Shown here one piece after another: positions 35,005 through 47,900 of a stretch of 64,000 nucleotides of DNA. Both the position numbers and the translations under genes were made by a program. The stretch covers positions 558,001 through 622,000 of the forward strand of contig VNKQ01000011.1 of NCBI GenBank assembly GCA_016508695.1. Reading direction: 5' to 3'. Position 1 is the first letter of the stretch. Every line of letters starts with the position of its first letter. The notes beneath the pieces are model-generated. The model was not told the DNA's origin. It ran no database searches and worked only from the letters and a program-made list of their open reading frames with translations. The DNA comes from Hyphodiscus hymeniophilus (taxonomy: Eukaryota > Ascomycota > Leotiomycetes > Helotiales > Hyphodiscaceae).

Positions 35005-38000
35005 CTAATATAAGCCCTCATCGTCCTCTGCAGTGCCTGGCTGAAAGCCCATATCGACAGATTTTCCCTTCCACTCATTGACACTCGTTCCATTACTTAG
35101 TCCGTTATCATAAGACTCGTCTTCATCTTGATCAACATCCCATGCTCGCTCCTTCCCTTTGCCTTTCTTATCGACGGCTTTTCCTTTCCCCCTCCCGTTA
35201 CTCCTAGGTCTACTTTCAGGCTGCTGTTGCCAGTCCGGGATTCCTGTCCCAGTACCCATGATCGTTTTTGCATTATCTTCTTTCTCTTCCTTGGGTTTCT
35301 CAAACTGTGCTCGAACTCGCTTGTAATGCTCCAACTCTTTCAAGCTGACGCTAGGAACCAACTCCCTCTCCGCATTCTCGAAGTCTTCTTCGGTTACCAT
35401 TACAGCTGTGTCCTGATCTGTGGCGTAGTGATCGAAAAAGTAGGCAGTTGAAACCTTGGGCTTCTTACGTGCGAGATTCTGAGAATTGATGGCGGCGAGC
35501 TTGGTGTCGACGAGAGATGCTTGTCGTGTGACGGCTTTGAGCATAGCGTCGGAGCAGAGGGCATAAAAGTCAGCGCCCGTGTAGGTAAAGGGTAATTTTG
35601 AAGCAACGCGTTGAAGTGATAGTGATGGGTGAAGTGTGAACCTAAAGGCAATGTTAGCATCATATATCCTTCTATGGAGGCCAGGGGATTTAAGTGGGCT
35701 ATACTTTCTAGTCAATGCCTCCATGATGGTCAGCTGCTTCTCATGTGTATCGCTAACGCCTAGGTACAGCATCTTGTCAAAGCGACCAGGTCGGAGAAGT
35801 GCTGCGTCCAATAAATCAGGACGATTAGTGGCTCCAATAACGAATACGCCCCCGCCGCCATCTTCACCATCCGACATTCCATCCAATTCGGCGAGTAATT
35901 GCGAGACAATACGGTCCATAACACCGCCGCTATCACCTTGGTTGCCTCTCTTCGGTGCCACCGAGTCCAATTCATCGAAGAATACCACGCAAGGTCTTGC
36001 ATCTCTAGCTCGTTGAAACACTCTGCGAACATTGGCTTCGGATTCACCAATATACATATTCAGTAACTCGGGTCCTTTGACGGAGAAGAAATTGAGCGAG
36101 AACTCTGTAGCAATGGCTTTCGCCAGCAAAGTCTTTCCAGTACCTGGAGGCCCGTAGAAGAGAATGCCAGAACGCTTCTTCATACCCTTGGCGAAGAGCT
36201 CTGGACGCTCGAGCGGAAGTTGGATGGTTTCCATGACAGCATCTTTGACATTCGTCAACCCACCAACATCGTCCCAGCCTACATTTGGGATTTTGGGAGC
36301 ACCAATGGCATCAGCGAAGTTCTTTCGCGCGGCTTCAACAGCTAATTCAAAATCTCCTCTTGTGAGGCACCTGCTTGATGCGCCACCTGCAACGAGGATA
36401 TCGCGGACTGAAACGAGTGTATCCGAATTGGATGTGGCTGAGGCAAGAATTTCCAGACGTGACTGCCGTGCTACAAGAGCACGGTCAACGACGTCAACGA
36501 GATCACCAGCTACTAGTGCAGCAGTCTTAATGGCCACGGCACTGAGGTCAACTTCTGGAGCAAGTGGTACAGACTGGTCGTCGATGATGCTTCGAAGAAT
36601 ACCTTCTCTTTCCCACTCATCAGGCGCATTCATCTCTAATTCGTGGGTAAACAATCCACGTACTCCGTCTGGAATCTTGTCAACTTCAGTTGTCGTAGCA
36701 ATCAATACCCGAGCGTTGGATAAAATCTCCTTCAAAGCAGTGATCATTCTGTCGGCTGTCAGAGCTTCGATATGGCGTATCATAAGAGCGCAAAATTCAG
36801 GCCCACAGCTCATAGCCCTCTCAGCGCGAGCCTCTAAGAACCCAACACTCTTGACATCACTTCCAGCTCCTCCTTCGCTCAGGATATCGTAAGCATCGAT
36901 AGTGAAAGTATGAAGACCAATATCCGAGCACGCTCGGCTCGTCAAAGTCGATTTGCCAATGTTGCGCTGCGTTGAAACTAAGAGGATAGCAAGCGGCTGG
37001 AGCTGCAAATGAATGGCTCGTGGACTTGTAGCAGCTGCAATTAGTTCTCTCAATCGACGCTGAAGTGTCGAGACGTGTTGTTTCCTAAACTCAGGCATCG
37101 ACGTTTGCTCGGACTCTGACTTCGCGATCGACTTCAAGCCAAGATAATATTCCCAGGGGTTAGCGATGGTTGCGGGTAGTCGACTTTCCTCGCTACTGGA
37201 CTGTGCTATTCGAGTTGTTGAAGCATCAACAGCGGCAATGCCACCCCAGATCTGGTCACTTTCCGTTTCGTCAACATTCTCTTTGGCGACTCCAACATAT
37301 CCAACTTTGAACCAGCCGACACAGGTAGGCTTAGTTGAACTGGTTGCCTGAGGATCATTTATAGTCGTGTTTGATAGCAAATCATCAATCTCCAAATCTT
37401 CGGCAGACGCGGGCTGGTACAATGTCCGGCCAAGATCCTCATCAATAGGGATAGCAACAAGGTCGCCTTTCCGCACAATTCGAGTTCGACTAGCATAATA
37501 CTGTTTGAGACCAGCAAAGAGGGCATTCTGAAGAGTTCTTTCTGTGGAGAAAGGGGTAGATATTTTCAGCAGTGTAAGTTCTCGAGCAAATGGCGGAAGG
37601 GAAGTGCCTGTAATTTTTGGAAGAGAAGGCTTGCCAAGCTGGGGAGTACGCTTTAGCGCCGAAAGCCTGCAGTAAGGGGTGCTCTGCATGTTGGCTAGTA
37701 GTATAGGAGACAGGTAGACCGTAGGACTCGATGGCTTCTGGATCTGCGACTCAAAGAATGACATTCGCCTTATCTCTTGTTGTTTGCTGGAAGGAATCTT
37801 CATTACTGTGCGGTGGGAATAGCTCTCAGGTAGACCGAACACTTTCACGGGCCGCCAAAGCGCCTCTTCCTCGATAACTCCGAAACTTCCCAATCCCCAA
37901 AGTCCAGCTCCATTCGCAGGAGGCTCTTCAGCGGCCTCTAACCGGACCCAATCCCCAGAAAAGCAGCCAATCTTGGTCAGAGAACTAATATCCACAAATA

Positions 38001-39304
38001 TTCGGGCCTCTTCGTCATCGTCAGGGCTCGGTTTTGGATGTAGCAGGTCCTTGGGCAGAGGCTTCACCAAACCTTGGACCTTGAAGAGGCGTCCTCGTTG
38101 ACTACCAGCACGCGCTGTCGTAGCAGTGAAATTTGAAAAGACAGATCCTGGAGTTGCGATTCCATTCGTTTTTCGCCCAACGGTGAGCGGGGTTCCTGGT
38201 TGAATTGTAGATATGCCACTTGCATTGTGAGCCGGAAGTGACGGTGCCTGTAGAGAGATCATGTCGTCCATGGAATCGTCAGACAAGTTATCGTTCTCCT
38301 CAAGCTCTGAAGCTTCCGTTTCAGTCTCGGTTGCAGAGTCGTCATTGATAGCCGCATCCGTTTTATAACGATCCTCAGTCGCAGAATAGAATTGGTCATT
38401 TGAGGTATCCTCGTCCTCCTCTGCTACTCCATTCAAGACACGATTTATGGGTAAGGACTGTAGTTTTCGAGTGTTCTTTACGTGATGACCGGTTTGGGTA
38501 ATGATGATTCTGGTTTGCGGTGACAGAATGCCCTGGCCAACAGGTTCACAAAGAGTAACTTTGGCGGGTGGAGGTGGAACGTGTGTGATTGGATGTGGCG
38601 GAAGAGGCAGGGAGAAGAAGTCGCTTGTATGGACAATTTTCAAGGCTGCCAAAGCTTCTCGAATAGCAGATGTCAACAGGTCCTCAGGAGAACTTGAGCT
38701 TTTGCTCTTGAAGTATCCGTTCGTCCTCGCGTGTTCTCCATGAAAAGTACCTTCACCATTCTCCAACCGCCTTGCAAGATCTCCCTCCAGTGTCACAAAG
38801 ACTGTTTCCAAAGGCAGCGGTATCACATCAAGTATTCTTATTTCAATCCCACTCCGGCTATGGCTTGATATCTTCGAAGGGGCAGTTTTCTGGAGGGCTT
38901 CTGCAAAGCCTTGAAGTGCTAGAGAGGAGGGCGAGAATTGGACTGTCGAATGTGCCAATGCAGTGGAAGGTGTGACTGGCACGACGGTCCAGGTTGAATC
39001 CTCCACTAAGGTCGAAGGTCCCCACGGCGAAATCGCAACATAATGGAACTCGGGAGTAGGTGATGCGTTTCCATCCTGATGGGCTATATAATGAGTTAAT
39101 ACACTGCCTGCCCCTCAACGGTATCCTTCATTTACCTTGTGCTAAACCTGGAAACAGATCTGCGAATAGATCTTCTGACAAAATGCCAACATCTCCTCTG
39201 ACATGATCGTCTAAGACTAGTCTAGCGGTTATGGCACTCTTGTCCTGGCGCCGTCTCTTGCGCTTTCGATGATGAGGCAATATTAGATGATCGCCCACAG
39301 ACAT
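35005..39304 (-). CDS. PEX6: PEX6, peroxisomal AAA+ ATPase
   Basis: Exons 39304-39136, 39083-35705 and 35641-35005 give 1,394 residues. The 5' intron (52 bp) adds an N-terminus MSVGDHLILPHHRKRKRRRQ. The 63-bp 3' intron is a multiple of three and stop-free, so an intron-retaining frame stays open. Its donor (GTATAG), CTAAC branch and acceptor TTTAG mark it as an intron, because it breaks the conserved ALTRK/FTLHPSLS join. The D1 ATPase is degenerate (STQRNIGKSTLTSRACSD). D2 is intact: Walker A GPPGTGKTLLAKAIATE (about 1032), Walker B VVFFDELDSVAPKRG (about 1089) and the second region of homology ATNRPDLLDAALLRPGRFD. With PEX1 it extracts ubiquitinated PEX5 from the peroxisome membrane. Its partner PEX5 is encoded about 6 kb away in this window. 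Confidence 0.95.
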
Positions 39305-40867
39305 TGTCTCTTATTTCCTTGAATGTGATATTCTGGAGGGTCGTGTGAATATGCGCCGGTCGCGTCGGGCGAGGAGGAAGCTATAGCAGCATACTCGTCA
39401 CGGCAAGGTTCGCAACAAAAGGGGTATAATAATGCTGATACAGAAGAAGTCAAGTCAGGAAGAAGCTGGCGATATGTACAAGTGGTTGAAGTGAACGAGC
39501 GGCTTTGCAGTGGTACAATTAAACTGTCCACAGCAATATTCTCGGCTGCTGCTCAAGGCTCGATTTAACGCCGAGGTCTACAAAGAGGACACTTGCCCGA
39601 AAATGGATATCTCAGTCACGTGGACCTGAATTTTGACCCAGTCGATTTCGTCTCACAACTCTGAGGGCAATACAGCATGGAGAGTTTCATTGCTGCTTCC
39701 AAAATTGCCTAGGTGAAAATAAAGACCCGGGGATTCTTGAGGAAAGTCAAAGTGTCCAACGAGCTTTAGACAATGCACTTCGAATCTGGTCGAAGATTCT
39801 TATGCGTACCCATATTCATGACGGCAAGTCGCAGTCTCTCTTCCAAACACTTCGGAAAGTCAAGTAGACAACGACGTCCACGAAGCTCAGTGTCTTAAAC
39901 ACAGTTCAAGTGGACAAGTTTTATATCAAAATCCATCTCCTAGGATTATGTTCGAGCAGATATAGAAACTTGGCTGTCTACGGCCGGACCCCTGTTCACC
40001 TGACCCTTTCAAGTTCTCCCAATTGATTATTGCCTTGAAAAGATCTGGCATACGATGTTTGGTCAATCTAAAAGACTGTACGGGCCTATGTGCATGATGT
40101 TTATGGGGATGAAGGTGGAATAGGCCATGTCTCAGCCTCGCAAATACAAAAAGATCAGCCTCGCCTGACATCATAGAGAAAATCCCAGTTCCTCCTACGG
40201 AGGTTTGTCCTCTCCCTCGTCTCCTCAAGTCTGGCATCCTTTAAGCAACCACACTACTTCGATATTATATTCCAAGAACATGCGAATAGATTCCCTTTCC
40301 AGCCGAAGAGTCCATCCTGACTTTGCCATCGGCAAAAGCCTTTTGGCGCATGGTATTGATTTTCGCATGACCGCTGATACAGTACACCATCCACCAGTTC
40401 CTTCACATGTCAACTGCAGCACACACACAGCCTTCAGCTTGCTTTGTCCAAGAACTAATTTCTTGATCCAATTGAACCAATAGAACCTCTCCAAGACTTC
40501 TCTCAAAATCTCCATTCCCCATCTTTACAGCCGCTGACGAATCCCTGAATCCGGCTTCTACGCAACTAAGCCCGAATAATCATGGTCCTGGATGGCCCGC
40601 GTCCCCCAAAAAGATATGGGTGGATGGCCACCAGGATGACATTCTTGAATCGTGCGAACGCTGTGGGAAGTTGTGAAACTCTGCATCGTTATTGTATACA
40701 TTCCTACATTCGGATTGTGTATCTGGAGAGGGTCAATTGAACTCTATATACCTGTCCTCCCCATCAAGCCATATCTGGGTGCTTTTAAAGGTTTCCTTGG
40801 CTATGTTTACAATCTCCACTTTCCTACCTCGCGATATAAGCAACGGCTCGACTCGAATTCCCTCGAT
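39305..40867. other. Divergent promoter region between PEX6 and the lipase gene
   Basis: No gene is supported. A hydrophobic extension of the lipase frame begins at 40652 without an ATG, and short frames on the minus strand (39926-40237, 40225-40515) lack features. Confidence 0.45.
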
Positions 40868-43135
40868 ATGGGGGACATCACGGATCAACGATCTCCGAGT
40901 AACGCCTCTGCCCTCTCGAACTCAAACTCCTCTACCACTGTGTCGCCCCTCACGGTCATGAAATACGCTCATCAAGCGGAGAAGTTATCACACATTAAAC
41001 CAGACCCTCTGAGCGATGGATCAGGGACCGCTTTGGAAGCGCACTTCGTCACACCACAAGATCCGGTCATAAAAACTGCAGATGGTAATAGACTACCTGG
41101 AGTTCCACTGGCAGAGGCAGAGAAACTCAATGAATTGAAGGCGGAGATCGAGGGAGGCGCTTCGAACGCCATTGAGGACGTTGCGCACGAACAACAGATC
41201 AATGGAGATGGACCACATAAAAATGCTTCACGACCGGTCTCCCCCCAAGACAAAGCTACAATACAGCGATCTGGCGAAGGCTCTCTCCGCAGAGCAATGC
41301 CTCCGTCTCGGACGAATCCTCTCTTCCCACCACTACCTCTCTACGGCCCTTCTTCAATCTCTCGAGATCTTCAATGTTACATGTTTCGCATCACCTCGTT
41401 CTTCTTGTCGTTGACCTTTCTCGGTATCATTATTCTTGGGTCAGCATTCACTAGTATTCCCCTCATGTTTAATCATATTGGCCTTCGGCTTACCGGTCGA
41501 AACCCTGATGCAAGACGACCATTTTACGAAGAAGAGCAGAGGAGGAAAAAGCAGCGGATGGAGGCTGCAAGAACATGGAAGAAGCAGTCGTCAAGAAGGA
41601 ATTCGACAGCAAAGATGGATGAGGATAACGAGGATGAGGCAGCACAAGGAGAATTCATACCGACAGAGGGAGGATCCGACCCTCTCATTTGCGATGCCGG
41701 TTACTATGCTCGTCGGGTAGGACTTGATGTGGAGGAATTTAAGGTCCAAACAGAGGACGGCTTCATCATCACGCTCTGGCATGTTTATAATCCTCTCGAG
41801 TTTACGCCCATGTCCGAGTCTGAACGCGCAGCTCGAGGGCCAGATATCTTCACAGGGGAAGGACCATCGAGAAATAGCGAAAAGCCCTCTCGGAAACCCA
41901 AATTTCCAGTTCTTATGATCCATGGTCTTCTACAATCAGCAGGTGCATATTGCACAAACGACGACGACTCCCTCGCGTTCTACCTCTGTAAATCGGGCTA
42001 CGACGTCTGGCTAGGAAACAATAGGTCGGGTTTCAATCCCGAACACACCCTACTCTCATACTCCGATCCTCGCATGTGGGCGTGGAACATTCGTCAAATG
42101 GGCGTGATGGACCTTCCAGCACTCACCTCTCGGGTTCTCTCCGAGACTGGATTTGAGAAGATTGGACTCATTGCCCACTCCCAAGGTACAACACAAACCC
42201 TCGTCGCGTTAGCAAAGGAACAACGACCAGCTCTCGGCGAAAAGCTCACAGTCTTCTGCGCTTTAGCACCAGCAGCTTACGCTGGGCCACTGATCGGCAA
42301 GGCATACTTCAAATTCATGCGCGTCATCTCGCCAGCTTTCTTCCGCATCATATTTGGCATACATGCCTTCATCCCTTTCATGATGACTATGCATCGCATG
42401 CTTCCCGGTCGACTCTACGGGGCGATGGGATATCGCGTGTTCTCGTTCCTGTTCAATTGGAGCGACGACAGGTGGGAACGGGACATACGTGATCGCATGT
42501 TTCAATTTGCCCCAGTCTATGTTAGCGCCGAGTCGATGCGATGGTGGCTAGGTCGGGAGTGTTTTGCGAAACAGAAATGCATCCTAGCTACGCGCGAGGA
42601 GGGACATCTGGAAGATGCCGAAGATGAAATGGAGGAATACTACCACCATACACAAAGCTCATCGCGTGAAGCCATTCCTGATGAGTCTCGACGAATGAGT
42701 GTGGAGGCGAAGAAGAAGGGGCAAAGGAAACCGAAAGGCAGTACCGCCTGGTACAACGAGCAAGTCCCCCCATTTGCGCTTTGGGTTTGTGGCGCGGATG
42801 ATCTCGTTGATGGGAGGAAGTTGCTGAAAAGATTTGAGGGGGGGCGTGAACCGCATGTTCGCATTGTGCATCAGAGAGTTATCGAAGGCTACGAGCATTT
42901 AGATGTAATATGGGCAATGGATAGTATTGAAAAAGTGGGGAGTCAGATCAAGGAGGTACTGTGGAAGACGTGTAACGTTAGGGACAAAGTGAGGGTCCCT
43001 AGAGGATGCGAGGATGTTCAGGCTTGGGTTGATCCGAAGGCTGATGGTAGCGAGGTGACTGCAAAGGAGAAACCTACTGACGAAGAGGATGATGGAGAAC
43101 AGAGCAGTAGCGGCAGCGAAGAGAGGGCTGAATGA
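40868..43135 (+). CDS. Membrane-anchored steryl-ester-hydrolase-like lipase (alpha/beta hydrolase)
   Basis: One exon of 755 residues begins MGDITDQRSPSNASALS. The frame is open back to 40652, but with no ATG before 40868. A hydrophobic segment near residues 171-200 (ITSFFLSLTFLGIIILGSAF) is a likely membrane anchor. The ab-hydrolase-associated lipase region starts GYYARRVGLDVEEFKVQTED. The oxyanion strand is FPVLMIHGLLQSAG, and the nucleophile elbow LIAHSQGTTQTL places the catalytic Ser at residue 438. The acid is in WVCGADDLVDG (Asp644 or 645) and the His in YEHLDVIW (His677). Insertions rich in charged residues and a Glu/Ser-rich tail resemble yeast Yeh1/Yeh2/Tgl1, which hydrolyse steryl esters at lipid droplets or the plasma membrane. 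Substrate is inferred. Confidence 0.88.
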   Translation: MGDITDQRSPSNASALSNSNSSTTVSPLTVMKYAHQAEKLSHIKPDPLSDGSGTALEAHFVTPQDPVIKTADGNRLPGVPLAEAEKLNELKAEIEGGASNAIEDVAHEQQINGDGPHKNASRPVSPQDKATIQRSGEGSLRRAMPPSRTNPLFPPLPLYGPSSISRDLQCYMFRITSFFLSLTFLGIIILGSAFTSIPLMFNHIGLRLTGRNPDARRPFYEEEQRRKKQRMEAARTWKKQSSRRNSTAKMDEDNEDEAAQGEFIPTEGGSDPLICDAGYYARRVGLDVEEFKVQTEDGFIITLWHVYNPLEFTPMSESERAARGPDIFTGEGPSRNSEKPSRKPKFPVLMIHGLLQSAGAYCTNDDDSLAFYLCKSGYDVWLGNNRSGFNPEHTLLSYSDPRMWAWNIRQMGVMDLPALTSRVLSETGFEKIGLIAHSQGTTQTLVALAKEQRPALGEKLTVFCALAPAAYAGPLIGKAYFKFMRVISPAFFRIIFGIHAFIPFMMTMHRMLPGRLYGAMGYRVFSFLFNWSDDRWERDIRDRMFQFAPVYVSAESMRWWLGRECFAKQKCILATREEGHLEDAEDEMEEYYHHTQSSSREAIPDESRRMSVEAKKKGQRKPKGSTAWYNEQVPPFALWVCGADDLVDGRKLLKRFEGGREPHVRIVHQRVIEGYEHLDVIWAMDSIEKVGSQIKEVLWKTCNVRDKVRVPRGCEDVQAWVDPKADGSEVTAKEKPTDEEDDGEQSSSGSEERAE

Positions 43136-44106
43136 TCAATAACGAAGGTACGAATGATTTGGACGAAAGAGACTCTAGTCAGGCAATGTAGACAATCCCT
43201 GAGTACACGCATATATAGAAGATAGACTCTCTCGAGGGGAAACACATACGAAGTAATCGAAGTAATTTACAGTTATGAGCACGATGGTTGAAAGTTAGGT
43301 CACGTGAGTAAGTTGTCTTTTCCAAATTTTCAACCTCCTGTTTCTCGCTTCTGTTGCTAAATTACATCTTCAATCCAGAGATACACGGAAAGTGCTACCA
43401 ACAGTGGTAAGGGTATGGAGCTATTCTGATAATAGGGAATCCATTCTGATCACGAGACCACTTCTGGCTTTCCCTACTATCGCGTGAATAGGTAGAGTCA
43501 ACATTCTCTAAAGTGTGATCATGGTAGAGCCTATACGTTCAAGGAATCAAGACACATAGGTCGTGATTACGAACTTATAACTACAAGGAGACAATGAGCA
43601 GGTCGGCGAAGGGTCACGTGGCGCATAGCTTGGCGAGCACGTAGAAGGAGGTGCTTGTTCTGGGTAATGATCAAACAAACCATAGATACGATGGAAATGG
43701 CTATTAATAAAAGCAGGAACCTTACTATAGGAGGTAAGCTCTCCTTTGTTGAAACCTTCCTAGTCTCCGGCCTCACCATACTTAGGACTCGATAGTAAAG
43801 GCATGAAAGGCTCCGATCATCTTTAGGATCAAATCTAAGGCTCTAGTAGCCTCGGGATTTTTCCTAATATACATGGTACCAGGAGAAGAATGTTCTAAAA
43901 CATTTCTTGTCTTTCCAATTGTTATTCGAATAGCGCGATGAGACCTCATTATTTCATACCCTTGGCATTGATCTTCTCCGTGATTTTTCTCAGTGATCCC
44001 ATACGTCCATACTTGTTTCAACAATATAAAACAGCGTACTTACAGTACTTAAATTGCAACTTGACTTGTTCTCTGCTTTATTAGAGGAAGACAAGTACCA
44101 AACACT
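43136..44106. other. Intergenic region at the edge of the accessory block
   Basis: Two adjacent minus-strand frames (44024-43782 and 43779-43567) look mildly protein-like. The second has a hydrophobic segment, PPIVRFLLLLIAISIVSMVC. I cannot connect them by splicing or assign a family. They may be remnants of a decayed membrane-protein gene. Confidence 0.3.
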
Positions 44107-44384
44107 ATGTTTACAAGACAGTTCAGCATTTCCAAAGTAAGTCCATATATCTCCCTCCTCATCCTCTTGCCAACTTGCTCCGCCCAACCCCACCGTTTTG
44201 GCAGTGCAGAATCCCTCTTTCCACCAAAGAATTCTTCCGACGTAAGCCATCATCATAACAACCAAGCAACAACGCACTACCAGATTATCCATCATGGTCT
44301 CCCACAGCAACTCCGAGTACCCGCCTCAGCCCCGGGGGGCTCGCTCACGATCCCCAACTCCACCTCCTAAGAAACAAAGCTTTC

Positions 44385-44577
44385 TATTGGAATATGGGAT
44401 TCCTTCTACCCGCATAGACCTCCCTAATCGGGCTTAGCGCGTCATATGATCGTGACCGGCGAAGAACCTTGAGCTTAACTCTAGTTCTTCCCACTATGCT
44501 ACTATTCTATTAATCTAACTTAATTACTTAATACTATTCCTAATATAATACTTCTACTTAAATCGTAACTTCTAATA
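44385..44577 (+). repeat. 5' LTR of the copia element
   Basis: It runs from TATTGGAATATGGGATT to ATCGTAACTTCTAATA. It aligns without gaps to the 3' LTR. The differences I noted are C/T or G/A changes, for example GGAATATGGG against AGAATATAGG at the start. Confidence 0.95.
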
Positions 44578-44597
44578 GGTTATAAGCCCGGTAGCAC
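44578..44597 (+). other. Primer binding site matching the anticodon arm of initiator tRNA-Met
   Basis: Immediately after the LTR comes GGTTATAAGCCCGGTAGC. Its complement, GCTACCGGGCTTATAACC, has the form of the anticodon arm of initiator tRNA-Met (GGGCTCATAACC core) with one G-to-A change at the position expected from RIP. Drosophila copia is known to prime from a 5' half of this tRNA, so half-tRNA priming fits. The assignment rests on recalled tRNA sequence, not a search. Confidence 0.65.
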
Positions 44598-44959
44598 ATT
44601 ACTAAGGGTTTTTAGTACTAATTTTATTAATTGCTTAAAACGAGTTATAAGAGTAATTATAATTCTAATAATATATAATTTCTAGTAGAACGCGTTACGA
44701 GAGTAATAGTAGTTCTATTAATTTTATTATCGATTACAAATAAGTAATAGCGACGATAAGGTAAATAATTTAGGGTTATTCTAAACACTAGAAGCTACTC
44801 TTATAAGAAATTAAGGTAGCCTATATAATTAAACACTTACGCCTCTATTATATATTATACTTACAAATTTTTACTCGAGTATTATAAACTCGAATTCCTC
44901 GAACCCTACGATTCCTAATCCTCTTAGATTAATTATTATAATAGCAAGTAGTAATTCCC

Positions 44960-47900
44960 TTATAATTTCGAGTCAATTAAAGCTAAAAGGCTTTATTAAT
45001 TATAGCGACTAGCGACAAACTATAAAAGTAGCTATAAAAAGTAATAACCTTAGCAAATAGCTACGAAAAAAAGCAAAAGTATTAGAGTTTATTAACAAAG
45101 ATAATAATAAAGTAAACTAAGACAAATTAAAGGTTTACTTAGATTAGAAGGCTAGAGACAGAAAGATAAAGCTTTTAATTATAAATAGTATTCTTATAAA
45201 CTACTCTTTTATTATTAAAGGTCTTATAACTAGACTTGCGATATAGGAAGCCCTTAAACACTAATATTAAGGCACTAGCGAAGTATTACTTTAGAGTTAT
45301 ATTAAAAACTATTATCGAATTAATTTTAACTAATATAGAGACATTATTAAGTACCGCGCCGCTTTCAATAACTCTAAAAGCCGACTTGAGTCTCTAAAGA
45401 AGACTAATATTAAGGATTAGCATTCTATTATATATATAATAGGTTTATCAAAGGAGTACTCCGAATAGGCTTAATAATAACGCGCTATACTTAAGTCGAT
45501 AACCCCTCCTATACTAGAGGCAATTATAAAAAATCTAATTGACAAATCTCGCGTTAAATTAGTAACTAAGACTATTATATATAGTAGTAAACCTTACTCG
45601 AAGGATAAGAAGAAACCCTTCGATTAGAAGAAAAATAATAAGAAGGAGTTAAAGTATAAGTACTATAACTCGAATAGTCATAACTAGGATTATTATAATA
45701 ACTATAATAAGAAGGCTCGTAGGGAATAAGAAAAGAAGACTAGTAAGAAGTAATATATACAAACTAATAACAAGTATATAAAGAAGGAAGTTAAAATAGC
45801 GGAATTTAAGAAGAAGGAACCTATAGATAAGAACTCTAACTTCTCCCTTATAACTCGTATCGATAAAGCTAATTATTTCTATAATATTAATTAACCTAAT
45901 CTCGACAAAGAAGCCTTCCCTATACCAAGAGTAAGTAGTATTATACACACAAACAATTTCCTTATAAACTCTAGTGTATTAGTTTATATTACCTTTAATT
46001 AAACTCGATTCGAAGACGATTTTATAACGGTTAGTCCCTTCCTTATAATTTGTACGATAGGGGGTATAGTATATCTTATAGAACGCGGAACAATTATATT
46101 ACGCTATCCTTTTCCTAATAGTATAATTAGTACTCTTATACTTAAAAACACTTTATATATACCTAGTAGTAGTACTAATCTTTTCTCTAGTAAGAAATTA
46201 CTAAATTTGGGGGTTATAATTCGTAATAATAATTTACTTAGCCTATATAATACTATTCTTTATTAACTCGACGATTTGTTTATTATCGAAGAACCTCGAA
46301 GTTATATGTTTCCCGCAAATTTAGAAATTATAAAGCCAAATATTAAACTATATTACTAACGTTTTACGCACTTAGGACTTACTAATATATATAATACCTT
46401 AAAGATTACTATAAGTATAGAATTTATAGAGAATTCGGACCCTATAGTTACTAAGGTTTATAAGGCTTATAAACTAGCAAAACCTCTACGCTAGACTTAT
46501 AAGGGACCTTACGTATATAAAACCAAAGTAGGAAAGAAGATTCATATTAATATTATAAGAATTAAACCTAATAGTATTAATAGATAATACTAGACTATAA
46601 TTTATACTAATAATACTAATACTACGCGATAGGTTTAAATCTACGAATATAAGGGCTAGGCGTTTAACGTAGTTAAGTAGATTATTAAGTACTTCGACGT
46701 ATAGTATAATATTAATATTAATAGCTTTCGAATCGATAGCGGTAAAGAATTTACAATTAATTAGATTAAAGCCTTAACTTAACGTATTAGGGCCAATCTT
46801 AAGATTACTACTCTTTATACTCTAAAGTAGGATTCTACCTCTAAACGATTAATTTGTATACTCGTAGAGAGAGTATATACTATTATAATTAAAATAAGAA
46901 CCCCTAATTTCCTTTGGCCGGAAATCCTAAAAGTAATAGTTACAATTATAAATCGTACTATAATAAAGGCACTTAAAGGCATAACTCTATATTAAGCTTT
47001 TATAAATTAAGTAGAGCCTAGTATCGATTACGTTCCCTTAGTCTCTTATTTTCGAGTACTAAGTTATAAGGCTTATGTATAAATTCCTATCTAAGATAAA
47101 ACCCTTAGCTAGAAGATAGTTCCTTATACTAAAGTAGGGATTTTAATTAGTTATAAAGGGGAGTATATCTATCGAATTTATATTCCTATATATAAAGGGG
47201 ATAAGATCGTTAGATCTTCTAATATCAAATTTAATAAATTAACGCCGGAATTAGTAATTCTAGTACCTCCTCTACTCTCTAACGTTATACTAAGATCTTA
47301 TAATAATAGGGGTAAAGGTATTATACAAACTCTAGATATATAGGTTCCTATTATTAAAGAGACCTTATAACCGCAAATTAATATTCCGGAGACTCCTAGA
47401 TAATTAGTAATACTACTTAATTATAATTATAATATTAAACTACTAAAGGATAACGATAAGTATAAGTTATTTTAGTTATTAGACAACAATTAAACCGCTA
47501 TATTAGAGAGTAGTACTAACGTTACTAACGCTACTAATAATAGTTCTATTACTATTAAGAAAGTTAGGAAAAAGAAGGTATATAAATAGAAGCTAGAGTT
47601 CAAGAGAATAACTCGATCGCGTACTATAGAGAGTAATATACTCTATTCCTATAAAATTGCCTTCAAATTAACTACCTCTATTACGCTTTCTAATAACCCT
47701 TAAACTATTAAAGAAGCGCTTTTAAGACCTAACGCACTATACTAGCAAACCTCGATTAAGACCAAGTATACTAATTATAATAATAATAGTACTTAGGAAG
47801 TAATAAAAAGATCGGAGGTACCCCTAGGAAACAAAGTACTAGGAGGTAGACTAGTATTTAAGACTAAGAGAGACAAGGATAGCTTCATTAAGAAGTACAA

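Noticed and set aside
40652..40867. Upstream extension of the lipase frame with hydrophobic residues
   Set aside because: No ATG is available in it, so it is treated as 5' leader, though an unseen upstream exon cannot be excluded.
43567..44024. Two adjacent minus-strand frames with a hydrophobic segment
   Set aside because: No splice path joins them, no family is recognised, and each is short. At most a decayed remnant.
45649..45948. 99-codon hydrophobic minus-strand frame inside the retrotransposon
   Set aside because: The Ile/Leu/Tyr-rich translation is what the antisense of A/T-saturated RIP sequence produces; the element's genes run on the plus strand.
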